A stretch of DNA of 64,000 bases, from the NCBI GenBank assembly GCA_900317955.1, contig ONIP01000003.1, positions 1 through 64,000 on the forward strand, written 5' to 3'. The translations under genes and the position numbers were made by a program. The notes beneath the pieces are model-generated. The model was not told the origin of the DNA. It did not search any database and worked only from the letters and a program-made list of their open reading frames with translations. Positions 14,871 to 24,900 of the stretch are shown here, in pieces; the first letter of the stretch is position 1, and each line of letters starts with the position of its first letter. This DNA is from an uncultured Bacteroidales bacterium. GTDB taxonomy: Bacteria > Bacteroidota > Bacteroidia > Bacteroidales > P3.

Positions 14871-17411
14871 ATGCAGACGACAGAACAGATACTCCCCACG
14901 ATGCGGCGCACGGTGCCGCAGATTTACATGTACGACGACACGTCGTTCCCCGGCTGGATTAAGATTGGGCAGACGACACGCGCGGATGTGCGGAAGCGCA
15001 TCGACGAGCAGCACCCTATCACCGAGCCGCATAAGACCTACCACCTGCTGTGGCACGACAACGCCTTCTATGCCGACGGCAGCGGCGAGAGCTTTAGTGA
15101 CCACGACCTGCATGAGGTGTTGCGCCGCATGGGTAAGGAACTAATCGGTGAGTGGTGCCGTTGTTCGCTGCGCGAGGCACAGGCCGCATACGTGGCGGTA
15201 CGACATCGCGAGACGCACGTTGAGACAATGCGCGACCTCGACTACAAGATGCGCGAGGAACAGGAACAGGCAGTAAGGCAGACAGCAGATTACTTTGCCC
15301 GCATGGACGAAGAGGAACCCGACCGCCCCAGCCACTACCTGTGGAACGCCAAGATGCGTTTTGGCAAGACTTTTTCTACATACCAGCTGGCCAAGAGAAT
15401 GAAGGCAAAGCGGGTGCTGGTGCTCACATTCAAGCCCGCTGTGGAGGACTCGTGGCGCGACGACTTGCTGCGGCACCGTGACTTTGAAGGGTGGCGGTAT
15501 TATAGCAGCCGGGACACAGAAGGCATTAACGCATTAACACATTCACACAATAACGCATTCCCATTAGTTGTGTTTGGTTCTTTCCAAGACTATTTGGGGC
15601 GTGACCGCTACGGCAACATCAAACCCAAGAACGAGTGGGTACACAGCATCAACTGGGACTTAATCGTATTGGACGAATACCACTTCGGGGCATGGAACGA
15701 CAACGCCAAGAGTCTGCTCGACCTGGGCGATGCCGATGCCAAGAGACGACAGGTGGAAGAGGATGAGGTGATGCGCGAGGGCGGCATTGACGTGGAGAGC
15801 GGTCGCGCATGGGATGACGATGACGTTCCCATTACAGGCCGGCATTATCTCTACCTCAGCGGTACACCGTTCCGCGCCCTTGCTACGGGCGAGTTTATGG
15901 AGAACCAGATATTCAACTGGACCTATCAAGACGAGCAGGCACGGAAAGAGGCCATCGGCGGTCCCTATCTGGAAATGCCCACCATGGTGATGATGACCTA
16001 TCAGATGCCACAAGACCTCGGAGCCATGATAGAGCAGTGGGACATGGACGGCTTCGACCTCAACGAGTTCTTCCGTGCGGAGCCGGGCAAGGGCAAAGAG
16101 GCAGCCACCTTTGTCCACGAGAAAGCCGTACAGAAGTGGCTCGACATCATCCGCGGCAAAGCATCCATCTTCGGCGACGGCAGCTCTCCACTCAACGTGC
16201 GGCCGGCACTGCCCTTTGAAGACACCCGCCTGCTCGACCTCTGTGCCCACACCATGTGGTTTCTGCCCAATGTGGCCTCGTGCGACGCTATGGAGGCGTT
16301 GTTGCACCGTCCGGCCAACGGTTTCTATCAGACATATAAAATTATCAACTGCAGTGGCACAAAGGCCGGTATCGGTGTAGATGCATTAGGGCCAGTACGC
16401 AAGGCCATGGGCGACAACCCACTGACTACACGCACTATCACACTGACATGCGGCAAGCTGACAACAGGCGTAACCCTTCGGCCATTAGGCGGATTGCTGA
16501 TGCTGCGCAACTGCTCCAGCCCCGAGACCTATTTCCAGACGGCCTTCCGTGTGCAGAGTCCATGGACAGCCACCGACAAGGACGACCCCACGAAGAAGAC
16601 TATCCTGAAGCCCACCTGCTATGTCTTCGACTTTGCCCCCAACCGCGCCCTGCGTGAAGTGGTGACCTACGCCAATCAGTTGGACGTAGACAGCAACCGC
16701 CGAATCACCGACAAAGTAAACGATTTCATCAACTTCCTGCCTATCCTGCAATTCGACGGCAGCTCGATGAAGCGGGTGGATGCCACCGAGATACTCGACT
16801 TTGTGGACAACGGCACCAGCGGCACCCTGCTGGCACGACGTTGGAACAGTGCCCAACTGGTGAATGTGGACAACGCCACCCTACAGCGGGTGCTGGACAA
16901 CCCCGAAGCCTTGGCCACCATCATGAAGATAGAAGGGTTCCGCGCCTTGGGCAGCGACATCATCGAGAACATCGTCAACCGCGCCGAGAAGATAAAGAAA
17001 CTGAAGCGCGAGGCGGGAGACAACCCCGACCCCAAGAAGAAAAAGGAACTCACCGCCGAGGAGAAAGAGTACCGCAGCAAGAGGCGCGAAGTGCAGGAGA
17101 AGTTGATGAAGTTTGCCACACGTATTCCCATCTTCATGTACCTGACCGACTATCGCGAAGAGAGCCTTGAGGATGTCATCCGTAAGCTGGAACCATCGCT
17201 CTTTGAGCGGGTCACAGGCCTGACTATAGACGACTTCGACCTATTGCTGCGCATCGGGGTATTCAACCGCGCCCAAATGAACGACGCCATCCTGAAATTC
17301 CGCCGCTATGAAGATGCCTCGTTGGCATACACCGGCGTGAACCGCCATGCATCGGACACCCGTGTCGGATTGATGGACAGCACCGTGCCAATAGAAGCAC
17401 TGCTGGATTGA
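14871..17411 (+). CDS. GIY-YIG nuclease / DEAD-like helicase fusion, restriction subunit
   Basis: 846 residues. Residues of about 17-105 are a GIY-YIG-type nuclease of the T5orf172 kind (IYMYDDTSFPGWIKIGQT). From about 125 a superfamily 2 helicase follows: P-loop AKMRFGKT (about 161-168), DEYH box (268-271), SGTPFRAL motif III, and a C-terminal helicase half with a coiled, lysine-rich segment near 700-750. It is the cutting and translocating subunit of the operon. An odd point is at 15524-15560: the gene contains repeat-like sequence (CATTAACGCATTAACACATTC) that is otherwise intergenic here, read in frame as GINALTHSHNNAFP. Confidence 0.85.
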   Translation: MQTTEQILPTMRRTVPQIYMYDDTSFPGWIKIGQTTRADVRKRIDEQHPITEPHKTYHLLWHDNAFYADGSGESFSDHDLHEVLRRMGKELIGEWCRCSLREAQAAYVAVRHRETHVETMRDLDYKMREEQEQAVRQTADYFARMDEEEPDRPSHYLWNAKMRFGKTFSTYQLAKRMKAKRVLVLTFKPAVEDSWRDDLLRHRDFEGWRYYSSRDTEGINALTHSHNNAFPLVVFGSFQDYLGRDRYGNIKPKNEWVHSINWDLIVLDEYHFGAWNDNAKSLLDLGDADAKRRQVEEDEVMREGGIDVESGRAWDDDDVPITGRHYLYLSGTPFRALATGEFMENQIFNWTYQDEQARKEAIGGPYLEMPTMVMMTYQMPQDLGAMIEQWDMDGFDLNEFFRAEPGKGKEAATFVHEKAVQKWLDIIRGKASIFGDGSSPLNVRPALPFEDTRLLDLCAHTMWFLPNVASCDAMEALLHRPANGFYQTYKIINCSGTKAGIGVDALGPVRKAMGDNPLTTRTITLTCGKLTTGVTLRPLGGLLMLRNCSSPETYFQTAFRVQSPWTATDKDDPTKKTILKPTCYVFDFAPNRALREVVTYANQLDVDSNRRITDKVNDFINFLPILQFDGSSMKRVDATEILDFVDNGTSGTLLARRWNSAQLVNVDNATLQRVLDNPEALATIMKIEGFRALGSDIIENIVNRAEKIKKLKREAGDNPDPKKKKELTAEEKEYRSKRREVQEKLMKFATRIPIFMYLTDYREESLEDVIRKLEPSLFERVTGLTIDDFDLLLRIGVFNRAQMNDAILKFRRYEDASLAYTGVNRHASDTRVGLMDSTVPIEALLD

Positions 17412-17490
17412 CCGCATTTTTGAGTACATGTTTGCGTTTATGTCGGGGAATTTGTGTAATTTTGCAGGCTGAACGAAACAACAATACTTT

Positions 17491-17985
17491 ATGACGAAAA
17501 ACGGGACAATGCAGGAACTGACGGGGGTGTACCGCTCTCCGCTGGGCGATATTGTGCTGACTAGTGACGGGTCGGCGTTGACGGGGCTGCGGTTTGCAGA
17601 ATCCCCCTGCGGTGAACTTGCACAGGATATCCCTCCCTTGGCGGATGCCTGCCATTGGCTAAACCTTTATTTTGGTGGAACCAAGCCTGATTTCACCCCA
17701 CAGCTTGCGCCGATAGGGACACCTTTCCAGCAGTCGGTATGGCGCGAGTTGCTCACCATCCCATACGGGCAAACTGTCTCATACGGCTACATTGCCAAGC
17801 GAATCAGTTGCCGTTCGGCTCAGGCAGTGGGAGGTGCCGTAGGACACAACCCCATCGCGCTGATTATCCCCTGCCACCGCGTGATTGGTTCCGACGGCCA
17901 CCTGACAGGCTACGCCTACGGCCTCGACCGAAAGAAATGGCTGTTGTCGCACGAGGTGCTGAACTCAACCCAAATCGGCTGCTAA
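17491..17985 (+). CDS. ogt: Methylated-DNA-protein cysteine methyltransferase
   Basis: Repairs O6-alkylguanine by moving the alkyl group to its own cysteine, so each molecule acts once. The active site IIPCHRVIG places the acceptor at C128. The DNA-binding helix-turn-helix precedes it (PFQQSVWRELLTIPYGQTVSY). At 164 residues it is of normal Ogt length. A -7-like TAAT(T)TTTG lies about 30 bases upstream. It follows the restriction operon on the same strand but appears to have its own promoter. Confidence 0.92.
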   Translation: MTKNGTMQELTGVYRSPLGDIVLTSDGSALTGLRFAESPCGELAQDIPPLADACHWLNLYFGGTKPDFTPQLAPIGTPFQQSVWRELLTIPYGQTVSYGYIAKRISCRSAQAVGGAVGHNPIALIIPCHRVIGSDGHLTGYAYGLDRKKWLLSHEVLNSTQIGC

Positions 17986-18073
17986 CCACTTGTTTGAGTA
18001 CGCATCCCCTGCGGTCACTGCTTATTGGCAACCCAATGCAAACGAGTATGCCAGTAACTTCAAATAGAAAAAA

Positions 18074-18105
18074 GTTGTCTAAATAAGGAAAAAAAAGTAT
18101 ATTTG
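18074..18105 (+). promoter_or_regulatory. Promoter of the broken lipoprotein gene
   Basis: GTTG (18074-18077), 20 bases, TATATTTG (18098-18105): close to consensus. It gives a leader of about 155 bases before the ATG at 18271; this leader is AT-rich and I see no clear structure in it. Confidence 0.65.
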
Positions 18106-18270
18106 CATTCAGTAACTGTGACACTATTATTAGAAAAATCTTTTTATAAATGAAAGATTCTGAACAAGTAAAGGCTACTATTGTGTGTTTTTGGCACTCT
18201 CATTAACTAATCATTTTCCCCCAGTCGACACGAAAAAAACATTTTTTAACAACATAATATCTATTTACAA

Positions 18271-18756
18271 ATGAAAAAATAATTCACGATTCTCACGACG
18301 GTTCTCTTATGCGGAGCCCTGATGGTTTCCTGCAATAAGGAGAACAAAGAAGACAACACCAAGCTCCCCACCAAAGCCGATCTCGTTGGCACATGGGAGG
18401 GTTCCTACTCTGGTACCGCAACCCTTGAAGAGAAACAGAGTGTGAGTTACACCATTGTCTGGACACTCACCATGAATCCCGAAAATTCAGCCACTTTTGG
18501 TTCCTTGTCTTACAAACTGAACATTACTGGCTATGAAGAGTTGGAACGCAGTGTAGGTATCACTGGCTACGGCGTTCGCCAAAATACCGACCACGGTTAT
18601 ATCAATATCGCTGCCGGTGGCCCTCAGGCTGGAATTCTTGATCCTTCAATCGACTTTAGCATCGACCTCAAGGCCAAGACCCTCACTGGTACCTTCCAAG
18701 CCCAAACCAGCCAAATTATCGACCTTGGTGGCGAGACCACGCTCCACAAGAAATAA
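18271..18756 (+). pseudogene. Lipoprotein gene with a stop codon in the signal peptide
   Basis: Reading from ATG 18271 gives M-K-K-stop-FTILTTVLLCGALMVSC, a clear lipoprotein signal with lipobox LMVSC, interrupted by TAA at codon 4. One base change from TTA would make it open. After the stop the frame runs without damage to 18756, with a mature domain of about 135 residues: charged linker KENKEDNTK, then GTWEGSYSG and a beta-rich body ending LTGTFQAQT, like small lipocalin-like lipoproteins. The next start, ATG 18322, would skip most of the signal, so export would fail unless the stop is read through. Confidence 0.8.
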
Positions 18757-18808
18757 CCTTCCACAGGTGTTGCGAGACACCATGGATAGTATTATGCAGA
18801 TAGAAAGA

Positions 18809-18834
18809 ATGCTCCCACTGCGGAGCATTTTTTT
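18809..18834 (+). terminator. Terminator after the lipoprotein gene
   Basis: ATGCTCC (18809-18815) pairs with GGAGCAT (18822-18828), followed by a T-run of seven. It lies just before the end of the convergent phzF-like gene. Confidence 0.9.
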
Positions 18835-18835
18835 G

Positions 18836-19669
18836 TTATATTAGTAGTTCGCCTTTGGCAACGGTGTACCAACGTCCTCCTACATATACTTGACCGTCGG
18901 GAGTGAGGGATGTCTCCACCACTGACGGGCGTCCCATCTTCTCGCCCTGCATAAAAGAGTAGTCATTGCCGGGGACTATCATGCCCCGGTGTTGGAGGTA
19001 GTGTGTCAGTGCGGCATTGGCAGTACCTGTGGCGGACTCCTCGTCGACCCCATAGAGTGGAGCAAAATTGCGGACATGGGCCGTGAACTGGTCGCCGACA
19101 GCCGAGAAGGCATGCACTCCCACCACTTCCAGTTCTCGGCTCAACAGGGTCAGCGCCTCCATATCGGGATGCAGGTTGTCCAGTTCAGCGAGGGAACTAA
19201 CGGGCAGGATGATGTCCGGCAGTCCGGTGGAAACTATCTCCACGGGCATATCAGGTACACTGCATCCCATTATGTGGCACAGGCGATCTACTTCCACCTC
19301 TCGTTCCACAATCCGAGGTGTCGCCATCTGCATCATCACGCTGTCGCCCACACGCACTGTTAAGTCACCAGCCAGCGTGTGGTTCAGGCATGTGGAACCT
19401 GTTGGCACGATACCCTCCTGTTTCAACAAACCGAAGGTGGCTATCGTGGCGTGCCCGCAGAGGTCGACCTCGCTTTTGGGGGTGAAATAGCGCACGGTGA
19501 ACTCATTTGCGCCATTCCTCTGCACAAAGGCTGTCTCCGAATAGCGCAATTCGGCTGCCACCTGTTGCATTAAGCTGTCTGCAGGGAAGTCATTATCCAA
19601 CAGTACCACCCCGGCAGGGTTGCCGCCAAAGGGCTTGTCAGTAAAAGCATCTACGATATAATATTGCAT
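18836..19669 (-). CDS. PhzF-family isomerase-like protein
   Basis: 277 residues with the PhzF double hot-dog fold signatures: DAFTDKPFGGNPAGVV at the N terminus, the catalytic glutamate E45 in YSETAF, and DLCGHATIATF. The best-known member isomerises an intermediate of phenazine synthesis, but relatives are common in bacteria that make no phenazines, and the substrate here is unknown. The upstream region is filled by a 51-bp tandem repeat. It is convergent with the lipoprotein gene. Confidence 0.88.
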   Translation of the reverse strand: MQYYIVDAFTDKPFGGNPAGVVLLDNDFPADSLMQQVAAELRYSETAFVQRNGANEFTVRYFTPKSEVDLCGHATIATFGLLKQEGIVPTGSTCLNHTLAGDLTVRVGDSVMMQMATPRIVEREVEVDRLCHIMGCSVPDMPVEIVSTGLPDIILPVSSLAELDNLHPDMEALTLLSRELEVVGVHAFSAVGDQFTAHVRNFAPLYGVDEESATGTANAALTHYLQHRGMIVPGNDYSFMQGEKMGRPSVVETSLTPDGQVYVGGRWYTVAKGELLI

Positions 19670-19677
19670 TTTTTTAA

Positions 19678-19800
19678 ATGTGTTAATTCGTTAATGTGTT
19701 AATTCGTTAATCGATTGTCTACCTCTGGATGTGTTAATTCGTTAATGTGTTAATTCGTTAGTCGATTGGCTACCTCTGAATGTGTTAATTCATTATCTCT
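19678..19800. repeat. 51-bp tandem repeat, TGTGTTAATTCGTTAA family
   Basis: Units start at 19678, 19729 and 19780 (the last is partial). Each full unit holds two copies of TGTGTTAATTCGTTA, then TCGATTG and CTACCTCTG. Related sequence occurs at about 19860-19900, 26800-26880 and 35826-35957, and inside the helicase gene at about 15526. It fills most of the gap upstream of the phzF-like gene. Confidence 0.8.
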
Positions 19801-19885
19801 TTAGTCAGTTGTCGGTCTGTGAAAGTGCCTACCTGTTTATCAATTCACTCATGAATTTGACTTACGCATTAACACGATAACACAT

Positions 19886-21706
19886 TCACCCATTCAAATT
19901 GACGGTGTCGGCAATCTTGTCCACGTTCATGCTTCGGGCGGAGGCATCGAAAATCTCCTTGTACAATCCCCCTTGTTGGTACACCTCTGTCGGTGTGCCG
20001 TGCTGCACGGCGTGCCCCTTGTCCAGCACATACAACGCATCGGAGTCGATAATCTGTCCGATATTGTGACTGATGACAATGACTGTGCGACCCTGCTTGA
20101 TGGCATCGATGGAAGACTTTATCTGCTCCGTAGCAATAGCGTCGAGACTGGCGGTGGGCTCGTCGAGGAAGATGATAGGCGGATTCTTCAGGAACATGCG
20201 AGCGATGGCAATCCTTTGCTGCTGGCCGCCGCTCAGCTGCAGGGCATTGGCCTCGAACCCGCCAGGCAACGCCACAATCTGGTCGTAGATATACGCCTGA
20301 CGTGCCGCCTGCTCCACCTCTTCGCGTGTGGCCGACGGGTTGCCGTAGCGGATATTCTCCTCGATGGTGCCGCTGAAGATATGGTTCTTCTGCAACACCA
20401 GCCCGATGTTGTCGCGCAGCACCTGGGTGTCCCATTCCTTCAGTGGCACCCCGTCGAGGGTGATGCTCCCGCTGTCGGGGGCATAGAACTTGTCCAACAG
20501 GTTGACAATGGTAGTTTTTCCCGCACCGCTCAACCCCACCAGGGCGGTGGTCTTGCCTGGCTCGATGGTCATGCTGAGGTTGCGGATGGCATGGGTGCCG
20601 TTGCTGTAGGTGAACTCCACGTGTTGAAGTTCAAAAGCACCCTTTACCACAGCGGGGCGATGGCTGCCGGTCGGCTCCACTTCGCCCTCGGCTTCCAGAA
20701 TGCCGAAAAAGCCTTCGGCATATATCAGTGCATCGTTTAGGTCGTCGTAGATGCGATGCAGCTGGCGGATGGGCGCGCTGACGTTGCTGAACAGCAGCAC
20801 GTGGTACATAATCTTACCAATGGTCATGCCCGGGTAGTCAATTAGCACTAAGTAGGCGGTAAGGATGATTATCAGCACGGTGCCTATCTGCTCCACAAAG
20901 GTCTTCAACCCCTCGAAGAGGAAGCTGATGCGCCGTGTGGCCATCTGCTGGTCGGTGGAGTCGTTCTGCAACTTTGCCTGTCGGTCGGCCTCCAGCCGCT
21001 CGCGGTTGAACGACTTGATGACGCCCATGCTCTCAATGATGTTCATGATGCCGTGGTTCAAAGCTTGGTGGGTGCCGAACACGCGGCGGCGCCACCCCTT
21101 CATCCGCACCCCTTGGCGGGCGGTGATGAAGAAGTATATCGGTATGATGGCAAGAGCCACCAGCCCCACATACACATTGGCAGCGAACATCAGCACCAAC
21201 GCCATCACCGCACTGGTGAAGAGGGGCAGGATGTCGATAAAGAAGTTCTTGACCGTATTGCTCAGGCTCATCACACCGCGGTCGATGCGGGTCTGCAGCT
21301 TGCCCGGCTCGTTGCCCTCGTTGCTGAAGAAAGCCATACGGAACTGCAGGATGCGATCCACCACCTGCAGCGATAGGTCGCGGCTGACATTGATCCTAAT
21401 CTTTTCGCCAAAGATGCGCTGCCCAAAGGTGATGACCGCCGCCAGTACCTCCTTGCCCAGCAGCACCGCGCTGACGATGAGCAGCAGCCGTGCCGCATCG
21501 CCCCAATCAAAGCCTCCTTCCACATGCAACAGGGCATTGATGGCATCCACCGCGCGGTCCAGCACCACAGCATTCACCTGTGCCATCAGCGATCCCACAA
21601 AAGTGAGTACTAAGGTCAGAATCAGCAGCCACCTATATGGCAGCACAAAAGGCAGCAGCTTCTTCAGCAATCCGCCCACACCCATTTTTGAAACCGAATC
21701 ATCCAT
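19886..21706 (-). CDS. ABC exporter, fused membrane and ATPase domains
   Basis: 606 residues in the MsbA/multidrug half-transporter layout. Six membrane helices lie in the first 330 residues (the first in FVLPYRWLLILTLVLTFVG), then the nucleotide-binding domain with Walker A GLSGAGKTT, signature LSGGQQQR and Walker B IIFLDEPTASLD. It would act as a homodimer exporting a lipid or a small hydrophobic molecule; the substrate cannot be told. It is transcribed alone from a promoter at 21733-21761. Confidence 0.9.
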   Translation of the reverse strand: MDDSVSKMGVGGLLKKLLPFVLPYRWLLILTLVLTFVGSLMAQVNAVVLDRAVDAINALLHVEGGFDWGDAARLLLIVSAVLLGKEVLAAVITFGQRIFGEKIRINVSRDLSLQVVDRILQFRMAFFSNEGNEPGKLQTRIDRGVMSLSNTVKNFFIDILPLFTSAVMALVLMFAANVYVGLVALAIIPIYFFITARQGVRMKGWRRRVFGTHQALNHGIMNIIESMGVIKSFNRERLEADRQAKLQNDSTDQQMATRRISFLFEGLKTFVEQIGTVLIIILTAYLVLIDYPGMTIGKIMYHVLLFSNVSAPIRQLHRIYDDLNDALIYAEGFFGILEAEGEVEPTGSHRPAVVKGAFELQHVEFTYSNGTHAIRNLSMTIEPGKTTALVGLSGAGKTTIVNLLDKFYAPDSGSITLDGVPLKEWDTQVLRDNIGLVLQKNHIFSGTIEENIRYGNPSATREEVEQAARQAYIYDQIVALPGGFEANALQLSGGQQQRIAIARMFLKNPPIIFLDEPTASLDAIATEQIKSSIDAIKQGRTVIVISHNIGQIIDSDALYVLDKGHAVQHGTPTEVYQQGGLYKEIFDASARSMNVDKIADTVNLNG

Positions 21707-21732
21707 AAACTATCACCTTTTCAAATTCGGTG

Positions 21733-21761
21733 CAAAAGTACAAAAAAAATCCCAAACCAAA
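21733..21761 (-). promoter_or_regulatory. ABC exporter promoter
   Basis: On the minus strand TACTTTTG (21740-21733) lies 17 bases downstream of TTTG (21761-21758). Spacing is slightly short but the sequence is good. Confidence 0.6.
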
Positions 21762-21915
21762 ACTTCTTAAAGAAAGTGATTAGAGATTAGTGAATAGTGA
21801 TTAGACAAATGAATGCTGCAGCCAATTTTAATTTTTAATATTTAAATACATCAAACACTACAGCAATTTTTTTGATATAATTTCGTTATATATTCAACAA
21901 TAAACACTATACCTC

Positions 21916-24900
21916 ATGAAGAAAAAACACTCATTGGTCGCTGCCATTCTGCTGCTTGCAGTGTCTTCGGCATGGGCTGACACGCTGGATGTGTGTCTGC
22001 CATGGACCCATGCAGAACGTTATGTTCCCATCAACACCGTATATGCTGACTGGGGCTTCGAGAACGAGTTCATCTACCCCGCCTCGCGTGTGAACGAGAT
22101 GGCTGGCGGAACGATTACGCAGATTACCTTCTACGCCATGAGCGACTCGCTGGATTTTCCCGAGACCTTTCAGCTGCGCATGGAGGAAGTAGCCGACACT
22201 GCGACCCAGCCACTTGCGTGGGTCCGCACCAGTGCTGTGCGGCTTGTATGGACAGGTTCGGTCGCCATCCGCGACAGTTTATGGACTATCACCCTCGATT
22301 CGGCCTTCAACTACATGGGTGGCAACCTGCTGCTCTCATTCCGCGGATTGGGGCAGGACAATGGCTTCATGACATACGATAATGTTTTCTGTGTTTGCTC
22401 GACAGGATACCATTCCGTCACTTGCCGCAATGCCAATGCGCAGCATGTCATCAACAGCTGGTTGGTCAATTCACCACAAGTATTGCCTTCGGCGACATTC
22501 GTCTACACACCCGGTGGCTGCCGCCGCCCGATGGCCGTCACCGCCGACAGTGTGGGAACTCACACTGCCGTACTAAGCTGGGACACGGTGGGCGGAGCCA
22601 TGGGGTATGAGTGGAAACTATATGCAGACGAACTGTTAGTAGACAGCGGCCTCGCCACTGCTTCGACGGTAACTTTCTCCTCGCTCACTACTGCCACCGA
22701 CTACACTTTCCGTGTGCGGACGGTTTGCGATTCGTCTGCCACCAGTGCTTATGCCAGCAGGACGTTTACCACCCCGTGCGATGTGATAATGCCATACGAC
22801 CTTCCATTCGTGGAGGATTTCGAGGATTGCCCCACCATGGATAATTTCCACGGCATACGTTGCTGGACTTTCCTTGCCTATAGCCGTGAGGACTGGCTTC
22901 GTGTGGAGAGTTCGTCGGGCAACAACCTTTTCAGTTTCTGGCCTTTGGACAACAGTACCCCCCAGTTGGCCGTCCTGCCGCAGATGCAGGGAATAACCAG
23001 CCTGAACCTCAGCTTCAGGATGCACAACAACAATAGGCCAGGCAGCTTGCAGATTGGCGTGATGACCGACCCAACCGACACGCTGACATTCACGCCTGTG
23101 GTAGTCTTCGACACGGTGCTGACAGCCAATGCATGGCAGAATGTCGAAGTGAGTTTCGCCAACTATACCGGCACCACCGGGCATATAGCGTTCCGCGCCG
23201 GTATGCCCTCGTCGATTACTCTGAGTTGGATTGAAGTTGACGACATTGTGGTTAACGTAACCCCCACATGCGACCAGATGCAGGGCATCGAGGTTGTCAA
23301 CGTCACCTCCTCGTCTGCCGATATTATCGTCCACGATACCGATGCCGTCGGAGCCACTTATGTTGTCACCCTCACAGGCGGAGGAGCCATTCGGACAGCA
23401 ACACAGTCGGGCAGCGCCACCATATCCTTTGCTGGCCTTGCGCCCACGACCGACTACACTGCCAGCGTCAGGAAACTATGTGCCGACAGCACCGCTCATC
23501 TGCCCCTCTCAGTCGTTTTCCGTACCTCCTGTGCCCCGATGCCGCTGCCCTGGAGCGAGTCGTTTGAGGAGTGCGGCCTGAATATACCCGAATGCTGGAA
23601 AGCAATAAACCTTCAGTCAAACAGCCTCTCTATCGCTACCGCTGTCGGTTATGGTTCGGGAAACCGCTCACTCACATGCTACAGCTCGCATACACCGGAG
23701 CTGCTAGTGGTATTGCCCGAATTCAGTATCCAGCCCGACAGCCTGCTGCTCGGCCTTGAAGTGTCGCGCTACACCCATGGCAGCGACTCGGCCACGGGTG
23801 TGGAGGTGGGCATCCTCGTCGATACCGCCGACGCTTCCTCTTTCGTGCCTATGGCCACCTGCATCCCCTCCACATTCTGGACTTGGCAGCACTACAACGT
23901 CACTTTCCCCGGCTATACTTCGGGGAGGATTGCCTTGCGGTTCCTTCGCGTCTCGAACGTTTCTGAAACGGCACACACATTTGTCGACAACATCACCGTT
24001 GAGGCATTGTCCGACTCGTTTGTCGACACCTGCGCCCAACCCACGGAAATACGGGTGACCGACATTTGTGGCGACAGAGCCACACTGCATATCGTCTCAC
24101 CGATGGCTGTGCCGCACTACATGGTGTATGCCGATGGCGACAGTGTCGAGGTGTTCAGCAGCGTCTGCACCCTCACCGGCCTTGTCAACGACAGCCTGTA
24201 CACCATCGATGTCAGCTCCATCTGTGCCGACAGTAGCCGCACGGCCCGCACCGAGGTGCAGTTCCGCACAGACTTATGTGCCCCGATGACGCTGCCTTGG
24301 AGCGAAGACTTCGACTCAGTGAGCATCTCCGGCAGCAACAGCGTGCAACTCACCGATGCGTTGCCTTGCTGGATGCATTGCGGCAGAGGCACAAGCACTG
24401 TCGATAATGAGTATGGCACGACCAATAACCGTCTCAAGTTGGAACTCGGCTCCTACAACCGCAACAACATCGTAGTGCTTCCCGACCTGCAAGGCGATTT
24501 AAGCAATATGGAAATGAGTTTTTCAAGCATCCCCAGCTACCCCTATTCTTCCACCGACCATATTCTGCAGGTGGGCTACACACTAACACCTGACGACACT
24601 GCCAGTTTCCGACCGCTATATTCATTCAATGCAACCGACTATGTGGTTGGCTACAATGTAGTGCCACGCACAGAGACAGTCTCCTTCAACGGTGCGCCTG
24701 CCGACAGCCGCATAGCCCTGCGCATCCCCATGGGCGACATCGCTTTCCAATGGTACATCGACGATATCGAGGTGCATGCCATGCAGCTATGTCCGCGTCC
24801 GCAAGCGGTAGCAGCACGACGCATCAGTGCCGACACATCGGAGTTGTGCATCACCGACACTGTCCCCGGCCAGACCTATCTGGTAACCCTCATCGGTGGC

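Noticed and set aside
19678..19800. Regular repeats suggesting a CRISPR array
   Set aside because: The repeated unit covers the entire 51-bp period; there are no distinct spacers and no cas genes.
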